Below are positions 1-12,782 of a DNA stretch of 64,000 bases, piece by piece. The position numbers and the translations under genes are program-made. The notes under the pieces are model-generated. The model was not told the origin of the DNA, ran no database searches, and was given only the letters and a program-made list of their open reading frames with translations. The stretch covers positions 806,239 through 870,238 of the forward strand of contig VXAY01006797.1 of assembly GCA_013399855.1 (NCBI GenBank). The letters are read 5' to 3'. Positions within the stretch are counted from its first letter, which is position 1. Each line of letters begins with the position of its first letter. Origin of the DNA: Oxyruncus cristatus. Taxonomy: Eukaryota; Chordata; Aves; Passeriformes; Cotingidae.

Positions 1-1844
1 CTTGCCACTGCAGAGGCAAGTTTGCATTGGAAAAGACCCCACAGTGCTTGTCATAAAACCTTTTTGAGGTCTGTTTTAATAAATCACCTTAAATTCATCA
101 ACCTTGCTCAGGCTCACCTATACAAATATTGTGTATATGAGATTACTAGGAAATGTATGTGGGAAGTTATTAATGGTCATTCAGAAGAAGTATGTTTCTA
201 AATGAAACAACTTGGTCATTTGTCATTTTTCCAATTGTATCGCCCAATTCCTGAAAGCCACCCACTGCAGTTTACAGTTTAATGACCTAGGAAAATAATA
301 TTTCCAGAAGCATGACCATATTAAACAATAGGAGCAAAAGAAAATAACCCAGAATCATAAAACAGCTAGGTATTTCCAGTCCCAACCTCAAAACCTTTTT
401 TGCTAAATTTGCAAAAGCAACTGAGAAAATGAGGTCAAGACCTCTAAACTCAGTCTTATTTAAGAGCAAAACATCAGAGCAATAGTAATTCTAAATAGGA
501 CAGAGTTTAAAATGGAAACAGTGTTACCAGAATTGAAGGCTTCTAAATACCCTATTACTTAAAGATGTATTAAAATACTTAAAAGTAGCATTAAAGTACA
601 CTTTTCAAGAAAAGTAATATCAAGCTTTATAAGGTAAATTTCTTCTGCAGGTTTTGAGGTTATTTGATGAATGATGTATTCTAGCAGTTCAGTAGCACTA
701 ACTCCTCTTTCCTTAGGAAGGATTAAAAGAAGGAAGGAGTAAGGTAGGGTAATTTGATCTGGTAAATAATGATTACACATAAATGAAGTGGTAGCAAAGA
801 AAGCACTGCCATTTTTCCAACAGTTAGGGTTGTGTTTGAACATTTCCAGTCTAATCTGAGCACTCACAGAAGAACTCTACCTATACCACAGTCCCTGTAG
901 AATCAGAAGGTTATAGGAATTCTTCCTCTAGATGTATAAGCAAGTGAACAGCTGATCTTACTGTGGTAAAATAGCACAAACTCTGGAGTTTCTTCGTTGC
1001 TTAAGATCCACATTTCAAAATTATTTAAACGTGAAGAAAATTGTGCGAGAAGGAACTTAGGATTCTCTAAAGCCCTTGGAAGGCCAATGACTGCTAACAC
1101 CTGAATGTGCACCTAAGTTCTTAAGGAACTAAGGGTTTTTAAAACCTTCCCCAAATTCTAGTATATCTTCTATGTGTTGCTGCAAGTGAAGTAAAAGTCT
1201 CACTTTGGAGAATCAAACTTTTCTTACTAGTTTTTGTATCCTGATACAATTCCTGTATATCGGTGTTTGTATACCAGCCAGATACCGCTTCTGCTTGATG
1301 TGAGTGCTAGAAGCATATTGCTGGAAGGGTAAAACTGCTTCTTCCTATTGCATCCAAAAAATCCTCTCTATCAAAAAGTTTTGGTCTGTAACGGGGTCAG
1401 AGGAAATTAAAGTAGCCTTTCATTCTGTGTTACAGGAACTTCCTCTGAAGTTTCAGACTGCCAGACTAGCAGGCTAAACTCAGCAGCAGGGATGCCTTCA
1501 ATTAACTGTATCTGTTCTATTTGTAGTACAAAGGATATGAACAGCCTACATAGCTTAAAAGAAAGGAGGCTAAATAGAACTTAGAGGTACCCTTCGTATA
1601 GCACTCAAAGGAAAGCAATGGGATTTCTGCCAGTCAGCAGTTTAAGATCATGGCTAATGCAAAGACTTGGCTTGAATTTATACAGGTGTGCTGTCTAGTC
1701 AATAAAACATCCAGGAAGAATTTCTGTTGGAGAGGTTGCTCATAATGTAAAGCACCCCGATGAAAACAGTGCAAAAGTGAGCAATGACAATGAGTTTTAG
1801 GCAGAATTATTAAGTTCATTTTAGAGGAATGTGTGGTTAGTTCA

Positions 1845-1886
1845 GGGGATTGGTAATAATCTTGAGGGGATTGATAATAATCTTGA
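1845..1886. repeat. 21-bp tandem duplication
   Basis: Two adjacent 21-bp copies beginning ggggattg, with one difference (ggtaat versus gataat). A local slippage-type duplication in the intron. Confidence 0.9.
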
Positions 1887-3650
1887 GATCTTCATCACTA
1901 GAGCACCAGTTGGAATTTAACCTGGTTGTTGATGCCAGTCAGAATACATTGTCCTTGTTACTGATATCTGTGAAATGACTTTCCAGTGTCCTTGGAAGAA
2001 AATCCAGAACCTGCAGATGGCACATAAAAATATTAAGATAAAAGAATTTAACATATAGATAATTGGGCAAAGAAATGAATGACCATTGAGTGAGCATTGT
2101 GATTAAATTACTACTTGCCTTCTGCAGACTGCCTCAGATGGATTTCTTGACAGAGACACTGGCAGAGAGTGTGGGGAATATCATATTCCTTGCCTCTCTC
2201 AACTAACATAAGTCTTCAAGGTGTAACCTGACATTGAACAGCTATTGAGCTCTCAGTAAAAGAGAAAGGGATTGTTAGAATATCTAAAATCATCAAGAAG
2301 TGTGAAACTTCACTACATTTTTCTCAGTGACTTTTCCAAATCCCCTTGAAAACATCTCCAGATTTGAGACTCTGGGGGACTCTGCACCTTTTCGTAGCAA
2401 GAATGATGTTAAAACAAGGTTACTTGGCTTTAAGTGGCATTAATTCTTAGTATACTGAATATCTTAGTGTTGCACTGTCATCTGCCTTTCTTAAGATCAT
2501 GGCAGAAGTAATTTTTCATGATTTGCTGGTGGCATTTGCTGGTGGTAAATCTAGATATAGAAGACAAGGAAAAAGGCTTTTTTTTATTTGGTTAATATAC
2601 CCCAGGAGGTCAAAAAAACAAGGATAACTCTTGATTTGAAAAGCAGAGGAAAGACTGGCGTATAGTCAAAGTGTGAAAGAGGACTCCAGCACTCAAGCTT
2701 TAAATTTGTTTCATATTATTAGGACATCACTCACCACCACTTGTGGTTTCACAAGCCATTTAATAGCACCAGAAAGTAGAGGGATTGTGGATTCTAGTTA
2801 GTTGTGCTTTATCTAGCAAAATGTTAAAGGTGGCACGGATTGGCAAAGTTTCCATGTCAGTCAGTAGAGCTACCCTGTCATCTGGCTCTAGGCAAATACA
2901 TATTCACTGATGACACTAGTTCTGACACATGATAAATATACCGTAAATTTTCTGTGTATTCAGTAACTGAGTAAGGTGGAGTTTCACTCCAGGGAAGAAT
3001 GAGCCAAGATTAACTGCCTATGAGGAAATTTGAAACACTTAGGATTTCTATTAAAAGAGATTAATATGACTACACTGAAAATAATTTTGCTTTGGGAGTG
3101 TATTCCAGGCACAGCAGCATGAGAGGAAACGAACATTATGTGTCTTGTTGGTAGGGAAGCTCCCCCACATAAATTTTGTCCATAGAAGATACTTACTCAT
3201 TCCAACTAAAACAATATTCAGTGGATTTTATTGCTTTGGAGGGTAAAGGACTTCTCCCAACTACTATTTTTCACTAGATCTCTATTTTTCAGAAGTGCAG
3301 GGCTTTCTTTTAGAATAGAAGGAGGAAGTGATTACCCGTATCTGCTGCAAATGCAACTTCTTACTGTCAGCATCTTGTGAGGAAAAGCACTGATGCTGCA
3401 AACTTTCAAGTTTCATCTGATACAGGCTAATGCCAAACATGCATGCCAGCTAAGTTCTCACTCGAAAATGATGAGAACTTTGGCATCTTACATTGCCAAA
3501 TATGTCATTCTTAGAAACAAGATTGCATGTAGTAAGTTACAAGATTTTGTAATGTACCGTCATGTAGTAACTGTCATATCCACAGAAATTTGGTAAATGT
3601 TTCTTAAGAGCAGCATTTTTTCAATTGCGTCACCAATAGGATTAGTCTCC

Positions 3651-3669
3651 TTTTTTTTTTTTTTTTTTT
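3651..3669. repeat. Poly-T tract (19 T)
   Basis: An uninterrupted run of 19 T. It could be the reverse tail of an old retroposon, but no recognisable body is attached. Confidence 0.9.
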
Positions 3670-5226
3670 GTGCTATGTAAATTAATATGTATTTCAAGAC
3701 ACTTTCAGGAATCATGCAGATCATATATTCATCTAGATTAAGCATATCTACTTCCATATAGCAATTACCAAGCTCTGAAAAAAAATCATAGGGTGTTCTC
3801 ATCTCACCTACTACATCATTTGTTTTCCCCAGTGAAGGATTTCACTGAATTCAGTGAAGTGTGGGTTTTGTAAACCGCCTAACAGAAATCTCTGTGGCAT
3901 CTGAATTACGTTCACCAGTCAGTTATTCTGAGCCTTTCAACTTCTTGTAGTCTATTCCTTGATTTCACATCATGTGATTTCAAGTAGCACATTCCCACAT
4001 TTCAGGAATAGTTCAAACCACAGATGAGCATGGAGCTAAATAAATAATGATCAGCAGCTATTAGAGGCTGGTGATATTACACTGACAGGGGAAGAAAACA
4101 TCCTGGAAAACCTTTGCAGGTTTGTTTAAACGTTTTAACTTTCTTCCTTTTAGTTCAGGAAACTAGGGGGAGGGGAAAAAGAAAAGAAAAAAAAAAAATC
4201 GTACAGTCTTCTTTGCAGTCTGCTTCAATACCTCTAAGTGCACTGGAAATTGTAAGACTTGTAATTGCATGGGGTAATCACCTGCAGCTCACAGATCTCT
4301 TGTCTCATAGCAAACCACCTTCCATCTGAAATTTGAAATTCCATTTGACTGTTAAAGTGGAAGTTAAGGAAAGTTTTGCAGTTGACCTCAGTCAGAAGAA
4401 GAGAGAGCCATAATAATTACTGGGTTCTTAAAAGTGTGTGTAAAATTCATCCTTGTTGAAGTACATGTGATATTTTATATTCAGGTCGGTGCAGCCAGAA
4501 TTTCCCCCCGAGTTTCTGAATTCAGTGTTCAATGCTGTGTGATCTGTACTTCTTTCTATGGATTTGTTGAGCTTGCAACAAGGCATGCCCATCGAGTCTT
4601 GTGCCTGCCACAAGTTACTTTACCTGCTTTGCTGTTATAAGTCATATACAGTGCTCATATTAAAATTTCTGCTGATCTTTAAAAACATATTGACTGTACA
4701 TATTCAGGAGCAAAAGTTTTGGAATTTGTTGTGGCAGGAATATACAAGTTACTCTCATATTAGAGAAATGCATTTTATTTACTTATTTTGTAAACATCTG
4801 GCCAATATAAAGCCTTTGGTAAAACCACGGTTTCCGTGCGATAGAAGTTGAAGAACTGTGTAGATAACCTGAAGATTTCATCTCATCTACATCTGAATGT
4901 GCTCCATTTCAGAGCTCAGCTGTTTTGGTGTTTGGCTGCCACAGGCTGAATCTGAACCTGAATCCAAGTACCAAAAGGACATCTGTCATTCCTGTGCTTA
5001 GTTACTCTTCTTGCTTTCCCTGGATTGGGAAGAGAAAAACCTGACAGGCTAAACTGGAATGCTGAGCTTGTATTGATGGCTAGGAACTGAGAACTAGAAG
5101 CTGAGTGAAGGGAATATGGCATGAGTTGGGAAACAGATAAGAGGAAAAAGACCTTTGGGAAAAAACAAGCATTTGTGATTCAATGTTTGATATAGACTAA
5201 CAGCCATAAAACTGCTTTTTCCTGTT

Positions 5227-5286
5227 CTTGAGTGTGTACTTCAAGTTAGGGCCAATCTTGAGTGTGTACTTGAAGTTAGGGCCAAT
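5227..5286. repeat. 30-bp tandem duplication
   Basis: Two exact-length 30-bp units, cttgagtgtg… to …gccaat, back to back and differing at one base (acttcaag versus acttgaag). The first copy contains a short palindrome, cttgaa-like, that is altered in the second. Confidence 0.93.
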
Positions 5287-5870
5287 TTAAAATTTAATTT
5301 GATAACCACATTCTATTTAACTGTATATCCATGCAGTTGATTAACATTTTCTCTTACAGTTTCCTTCTTAGGAAATAAAATGTTAAGATGATTAGCAGTT
5401 AAATAGTAGCAATAGCCAAAAAAGCCAAAATAATGCCTAAAATGGAATTTTTACAGGTGACAAAGAATTCTGTTGAAGAGGCTTTTAAAGCACATCAGTT
5501 GGATGCTGTATGAATGAAGAAACATTTTTTTAAGGAAAAGACTGTCTCTGCAACCGTTTATAGCTGGCAATTGATCTCTTGTATTATTTATGATTTCTTC
5601 GTTCCCCTGCATGGTTTTCTGCTGAAGAATGTGGCTGTGGCATGCTAGCCAGTGACTGAAAACTCCTTTAAGAGGTGTGCCTAATGGGGTCCATTCTGTG
5701 AATGCATAGGAATCTATGATAGTAATCAGTCTTGAACTGATTTCAACCATTTGTTAGCAATTTTGGCTGTAAATTAGAAGTCTGTGTAAGATTTAGTTCT
5801 GGAAAACACTGATTTCTTGATGGTTTGCATATTTTCTAGGTATTTTCGTCCTGACAAAGAAACCCCCAAA

Positions 5871-5884
5871 CACACACACACACA
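5871..5884. repeat. (CA)7 microsatellite
   Basis: Seven CA units flanked by C/A-rich sequence. Confidence 0.85.
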
Positions 5885-7134
5885 TACACTCAAAAACAAA
5901 GGGAAATAAAGTTATGCTTAAAGTCCTAATCTGAGCTTCAGTTTCTCCTCTAGATATCTGTCTATGGAATCTAATATGTCATTGGACATATTATAATGGT
6001 GGCAAGTACCGTTTGGATAGGTTTTCCACTCTTCTCCCTTTCTTTCTGCCTTCTGGACAGGACAGAAAGCAAAAGCAGAAGAAATGAGGAATAGCTTACT
6101 ATCTGGAAAGGAAAATATGCTACTTTGAAACTATATGACTGAGAGAAACAAGGGTTTGATGTATGTCATATTTTCCATTATAATAAATACATTGACCTTT
6201 ATAGGATGGTAAGATTTTATTGAAATATCAAAGAGAGTGTCACCTGTAAGAAGTGTGGCAAATACCTGACTGCTTTTCCATTGTTGATTTGGGGCCATGC
6301 TGTCTTCTCTTAGTGTTTTCCTTCAAAGAGAACTGGCACTACAAGGACAGAAGAATGCTGTGTCCAAAAGATGCATCTCAGGAGGAGGCAGACAGCCAGG
6401 GTGGTTCTTATTTTGTGCCTTTCAGGAAAGCAGTTAGGATTCTTTGGTGGGTAGTGAGGTGGCCATAACCTATCTGGTGCCCATCCCACTCCAAATAGGG
6501 GATGAAAAGCTGTGCAACTAGGGTTCTCAAGAGCATACAACCACACTGTGCTCTTTGGCATTCATAAACAAGGTTTCCCTGGAAAAATTGGCCCTAGAGG
6601 CACTGTATACCTCAATTGTCCTAGCTGTGAATGTTTTCTAGGAATAGCAAGTCTCTCTTTTCTGTGTAATTCTCTGTAGTTTCTCACCCAGGACCAGCAG
6701 CTATCAGGAATATGCAATCTTATTTTATTATAGGCACACATCACAGATCTATTCACACAACCCACATTAAAAATGTTTCTGTTTTCTGTTTTTTACTCCC
6801 TTGACATAGAAGTATCTTACCGAAGGCAAATAGAGCTGTGTCAAAGATTCATGCTGTGCTCTGCAATGACATGAGCTCATTCAGCACTGGTGGCAGCTGA
6901 TTTGTACTGATGGAGGCTTCCTACATGTTGAACACAGGCATAATCTGTATTTGTGCCAGAAATTGTTGTTTCCCACCTGTACAGTATAATCTGCTCCTAA
7001 TGCCCATGACCTATTTTTAAATCTTTGGCTTTATTGTTGCTCATGTGCTGTATTTATAGAAATACCACCAAAATTATCAGTAAAGAGTAAAGATGACAGC
7101 CATGTACCTCTCCCCATTTTGTGGTATTATTCTT

Positions 7135-7192
7135 AAAAAAAACCCAAAAAAAACCAAAACCAAAAAAAAAAACCCAAAACCAAAAACACCCA
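7135..7192. repeat. A/C-rich low-complexity tract
   Basis: Runs of A interrupted by CC or CCC over about 58 bp, a pattern that recurs at 31162-31230 and, in reverse sense, at 12731-12782. Confidence 0.85.
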
Positions 7193-7439
7193 ACAGTGAT
7201 ACAGCTATTTGTTATGCATACTTCCTACTCACTGGAAGAAATTACATCTTTGATCATTTATCCACAAAGAGCTGTTGTGCTCTGAATTGTACATACTTTC
7301 TACTGTATTTTGCATACCTGTCTAAGCAAAAGGTATCTGCTCTGTGTCTTTACTTTCAGAGCTGGCTGTAGTTTGCCATCAAAATTGCAAACAAGAATGT
7401 AGTGGGAAGATACTGTCTATAGATGAAAGTGCTTATAAA

Positions 7440-7720
7440 TTAAACATACCATGCAGCAGGGCTTTCAGATTACAGACGATTTTTTAAGCTTTAAAAGCAT
7501 TTTGTAATGGAGATGATATGAGGTTGCACACAAACTACGCGGGAGTTAGCAAGACACAGCTGTTTGCTAAGAGCATAACAAATAACAAATGATAGCAGTT
7601 TAATCCAATGAGGGATTAATTAATGTGATCTGAAAAGCAAATCGCATGGCAGTTTTCAGAAGGGAAACTGGCATTAAAAAGACTGTCATATAAATAACAC
7701 TACATTGTAGCATTTCTGAG
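7440..7720. promoter_or_regulatory. Candidate conserved noncoding element (inferred)
   Basis: A non-repetitive AT-rich stretch without coding signature. It carries a CCAAT next to GGGATTAATTAATG (about 7604-7625), other TAAT cores and balanced, non-simple composition. This resembles homeodomain-rich developmental enhancers found in introns of such loci. Conservation cannot be judged from one sequence, so the call is weak. Confidence 0.25.
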
Positions 7721-10146
7721 TAAAGGATTATGCAATAGTCACAAAAACTGCAGCACTATCGCACTAATAGATTAAACTGGAAATTGAAGGGTGCAATTTA
7801 AACCCCAGAAAGACATTTCATAAGATCATTTCAGGAGACCGCAAATTCTTATTTATCAATCAAAATATTAAGATATAGTAACTGGGAAATTTCCAGTGTA
7901 ACCAATCGGGTTTTAGTATATGTATATGTGGAAATACACGTTCCCAGATAAGAGAGATTACAAAATGTCAATATCAGGGAGGGTACACTCTCAGTGTGAA
8001 TAAATATGGCACCTGCCAGTAGATTTGTCACTGCCTTGCTCTGCTCTGTCCCTGAAGAGAGAGCAGAGCAGAAAAGAGGCTCCAGCTCATCCATGTGGTA
8101 TATGCGAATCCCCCTTACTTTAGGGGACTGCCACAGCCTGGAAGGTATTGGCAGACTGACTCTAAGCAGGACCCTGCTGAGAGCATGGGTCAAGGGGGTA
8201 GGAGAAAGGTTAGGAATTAACTTGAAAGGCATAGATTTTCTTTTAAATGCTTTTTATCTGCGTAAATACTCTAAAAACTTTCAGATAGATCTCTGTACAT
8301 CTGTTTTTTAATGCAATGGGGTTAAACACATGACTTGCCTCGGTGCCTTTTCACCCATTTAAGTTTTTCTCTCTGAAGTTATCTACTCTATCATAGATCA
8401 GCAAAATAGTGTGAAATGGCTATTGGGCTAAGAGAAGTGTTTTACTGGTGAGTACTCTGGTAAGGTTTAGCAGCCAGCTGAAACTGGACAAAAGATGTCA
8501 GTAAAATCTGTCGGAATTTCAGATGAAAGCAACTTGTGATCTTTTGTTATATATTTAGGATGAAGAGAGACTTAAAACTCATTGTCCTTTACGATGTGTA
8601 ACTATCACAACAGAAAGATATTGGCAACTGGCACATCAGTATGGGTGAGCAGTTGGCCGACATGGATTATTTCAGTCCAGTTTACTCAAACTTCAAGCTC
8701 TGCCATAGTGCAGTGGTTCATTAGAGCCATCACCTGCACACCATCAGTTTGTAGTCCTTTTCCATTTCCCTGTCTTATTAAAACCTGTGAAGTTCTCGTG
8801 CTCTGTCCTTTCTTCTCCGCCTCACTTAAGGGAGCTGTTTCTATTATATGCGATTTATAGATCATGAAGAAAGAAATTATTTCTTTCATTCCTCTGTCTT
8901 ACCACATGAGCTGGCTGCATGCCATGAAGCCAGGTCTAAGCAGGAAAGTACAGGGAGAGGACCACAACCAGAGTCCTAGAAAGACCAAGAGCATGAGTTC
9001 CAGTGCTGTGTCCTTACCTGACTGTTCTTGCTCCATACTGCACTGACTTGTCCAGCGGGGAATAGCAGAAAAGAGGGTTCAACGTGGAAATCGGTATGGC
9101 GGTGAGGGAGCAGAGCTTTGTCTAGCAGACCCTCTGCTCACCCCATTGCCTCTAGTACACAACCCCAGTGGCAGCCAGCCTCAGTGAAGAAATTTAGGAG
9201 CCCTGTGGCTGTCTGGCTGAGATTTCTTGCCAGATGGTTTTCTTTACTTAGTTTGAAACTAGCTAAAGAGTATTGGCTTCGTGTTGGTGGCTCTGTCTTT
9301 GACAGGCTGCAAGAGCGGTCGCTGAAATGGCTGGGAGGTTGCTACTGGAAGTTGTCAATATCAGTTATCTTGGGCTATTTTTTGATCTGAAGTGGTGCTC
9401 CTGTGCTGCAGGAGTTCTGCTTAATGTGAGAGTGGTTTTATCATTGCTGAATGAAGGCTGTTCCCAAGACGCTGGGCTGTCCAACTTGGCAAGTTTTTAA
9501 ATAGTGTTCATATGGTGTTAATTGGCTTAATTGTATTAAATATGGGATTATGTTTTACTAGCTGAGCGTGGGATGTAGGATTCTTATTCATCCATGAAGA
9601 AATAATTCTTTGCACTCCCTGCTTACACAACTCCTGCTCGTTTCACAGCTCTCACACTTGCTTCTTATGGGTTCTGATTATACATACCAGTTTAAGGCAA
9701 CCAGGGCTATCTATCATTGTCAGTATCTCATGTGACTGTCATTTTTAAGACTCAAACAGCACATGCTGAGAGTGACTTCAGCCTGTGTCTCACCTTGTTT
9801 CTTAAAAAAAAAGACCAGGGAGCTCCTCCTTTTCTTCAGGGAGAGGATTATGGCAGCAGATCTGTAACAGTCTGCGCCCTGCTTGGGAGGGCTGGCAAGA
9901 ACTGCTGGGAGAGGAGATGTGCAGCTTATGCACAGCATGAAGCAGCTTAGCTCCCTGAGGTGTAGTTTTAAGCTTTTCTTGGATTTAGTAATAATGGTTA
10001 TACTTGAGCCATTTTTCTCTAGCTTTCCATACTAACCGTTAACTGGAATATTATATAAGAGGAAATACTCTGTTCTAGTATGATCCAAACGGTTCTTTGT
10101 TTTGCAGCTCTTGGCAGAGCCTTACAGTGTGTTTTTCTTAATCCAG

Positions 10147-10173
10147 CTCTCTCTCTCTCTATATATATATATA
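10147..10173. repeat. Compound (CT)n(AT)n microsatellite
   Basis: Seven CT units followed directly by six AT units and an A. Confidence 0.9.
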
Positions 10174-11901
10174 AAATTCAAATCTAAACTTCAGACAGAG
10201 CTCAAGTTACTTTTTCCTTAGTTGCTCTTCTTTGATTGTTTTATGATAGCAAACCCCAATGCTTCTGCAGCTTTCAAGTGAATTGTGTGTTTGTAGCATA
10301 TTTTAGTAGTAAAAGTATAACAATTACTGTAAGTATACAAATCTTAAAAGTATAAAAATTAATATAAAATTATATGTAGATTTATAAAAAATATAAGAAA
10401 ATTTCAAGAATTTGCTTTTAAAGGTACTTTTCAGATAATATTACTTTCAAGTAGATTACTCACTGGAGTGACACACAGAGATGCAGTGGAGTTCATGCTG
10501 TGGCCTAAAAAGTGTTTGGAGAAGAAACCTTCATGGGTTTGCGTTTTATTCTAATCTTTCATGGTGCTGCAACCTACAGATTCCAAAAAGCCTAAGAAAA
10601 TGGTAAGGAACATATTGTGCTAGCAAATACAGGTATTTCAATGCATTTATCATTTTACTCAGCAACTCCAATAGCATGTTGATACTTCTGTACTCAAGAG
10701 ACCGTGTTCCCTCATGCCCAAGGTCGGGCTGAGAACTGGAACCTCAGTCATTTAGCATGAAGTTTATACTGGTTCAGACTGTACCTTGGAATATTGGGTA
10801 GCCTACTGTGGAAAAGGAAACCACAGGGAAGGGATGAAAACAGCTCTGCATGTCCGTGCCAATGTATACCACTGATTCAGGGACTCTACCAGCGAAGTTT
10901 CACAGTGAGAGAGGGCACTCGAGAATGTTCCATAGTCAAAAGTAGTAGTACCTGGAGGTGATGGCAAAGAGCTTATAAATTGCATGGGAAGGAGCAAATA
11001 CACAGTGTCTGTCCAAAACACACAGAAAACCCTGAATTTCACTACACGATCTCCTTAAATATGGTTGTGTTTGGATGAGGTTTTTTCCACAGTTCCCTTG
11101 CTCTTTTTGCTGTCTCTGTTGTGATCTTCTTATTCTTTCAGAAGGTTTCTATGTACTCGAACTTTTCCTGCTGAAAACATTGCAGTATGAAATAGGACAT
11201 AGGTGGTTTAGTTTGAGCAGAAAATAATAAGATGACAGTAATAACTATACACAGAGTGAATTTGTGGAAAGTGGATTCCTTTCATTATGTTGGGTTTTTT
11301 TTGGAAAGTACAATATGTCATCTTGAAACTGCTTTAACATGAAGTCCACTGCATTACACGAAGGAAGAAGTACCTGTAAGCCAAGTGACAATAATAAGTG
11401 AGTGGACAATCATTTATCATGAAATAGTTGCAGATCTGTTTCTTGGAAGAAGGTCAGTTTTGACATTTATTTATGAATAGTAAATTGGAAACTGTTTATA
11501 GTATAATATACTACAATTATCTCAAATTAATCCTTTTATCTTAAACATCTTTTTACTTTGCTCTTTTTCTGCAAGTTCATGATAGGATCAGTAAGTCTTG
11601 AAAGGCAAACTACACTGAGGCCTGTCTTTGAAGGTTTTGGAATTTTTTTCCCCTCTGGAAACAACACTGTACATGCATTAGAGAAATCAGTCTTGCTTTC
11701 CTGAGTCATGTTTGTGTCTTTCTACCATTTGTTAATATGATTCTCATTTAGAAACAGGAACTGTGAAATGTGGTGTGGAATAAATAGATCTCTTCTAAAT
11801 AGACACTGCCAAGAAAGAGCAAAGGAAGTGAATCGTGCAAATTCTTAGAACCGAGTAACGTTTATTTCAGAAAAAGACACACTTCTCAGGCCAGAGTGGC
11901 T

Positions 11902-11971
11902 TTTGCTTTATAAGTTACTTTTTCTCTCTCTTTGCTTTATAAACTTTCTCTCTCTTTGCTTTTTCTCTCTC
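11902..11971. repeat. Three shrinking units of a TTTGCTT…TCTCTCTC repeat
   Basis: Units of about 29, 24 and 17 bp each begin tttgctt and end ctctctc, the later ones having lost the internal ataa(gtta) part. This looks like successive slippage with internal loss, leaving a pyrimidine-rich stretch. Confidence 0.85.
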
Positions 11972-12730
11972 TTTGGGGTAATGGCAGTGAAGAAATTTGT
12001 GATGGCAGTTTCTGCAGCTGGGAAGTTTCAGAAGATAGATATTTGAGTGTATCCACCAGCTTAGTTTCAAAATTGAAAAATCCAGCAAAGTTTTAAGTCT
12101 GAGTGGGGACTACATTGAAGTCTGTGTCACCTGCCTGGCATTATCAAGATAATCTCATTGTGCTAGCAGTGTTTTGAATGTGGAATCACATGGAACTGAA
12201 CACACACATGGGGAAAACATGCCCTATAAGGTCTTAGCAGATGCTGTATTTAAAGGGCTGGAAAGTTTATTGGGTAATTTTCCATCTAATCTCCCCCATT
12301 TTAGGGAAAAGGATCAGCAGTCCAGACTGAAAAGGCAAATGTAGCTCTGAAGAGGGTTAATATTGCTCTGAGATATCAGAAATAATAGAAGAGAGCAGTA
12401 ATTTTTCTACATGCTGTGCTCTGGAGTAGTTCCATATTGGCAAGCATTTTTCAAGAAGCAATGGAATTCTTAACCAAGTATGTAGTTTGCACACAGGGGG
12501 TTTCTTAGGACATTTGGACTGCAGCAGGCAACTGTCTGCATATTATCGAGTTGCAGGATTTTCACTCATTTCTGGAAGTCTGAGGCCTTTAGCCAGATTT
12601 CTGATTGATTGTCAAGACTTTGGGTGTGTTTTCAGATAGTTGTGAAAGGCCATCACTGGATGAAACTTGTAAGATAATGTTTCTGTGGATTTTATTGAGG
12701 GTTTGATTGGCATAAGGGACAAAGTTTATT

Positions 12731-12782
12731 GATTTTTTTTTTGGTTGGTTGGTTTGTTTTGGTTTGATTGGGGTTTTTTTTT
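12731..12782. repeat. T/G-rich low-complexity tract
   Basis: T runs interrupted by GG, including ggttggttggttt. It is the reverse-complement style of the A/C-rich tracts at 7135 and 31162. Confidence 0.85.

Noticed and set aside
9928..9950. ATGCACAGCATGAAGCAGC resembles the human HDAC9 first coding exon (MHSM…)
   Set aside because: Only the first four codons agree. The following sequence does not give ISS, and the nearest GT donor (ctgag|gtgtag) would leave phase 2, incompatible with the phase 1 start of exon 3.
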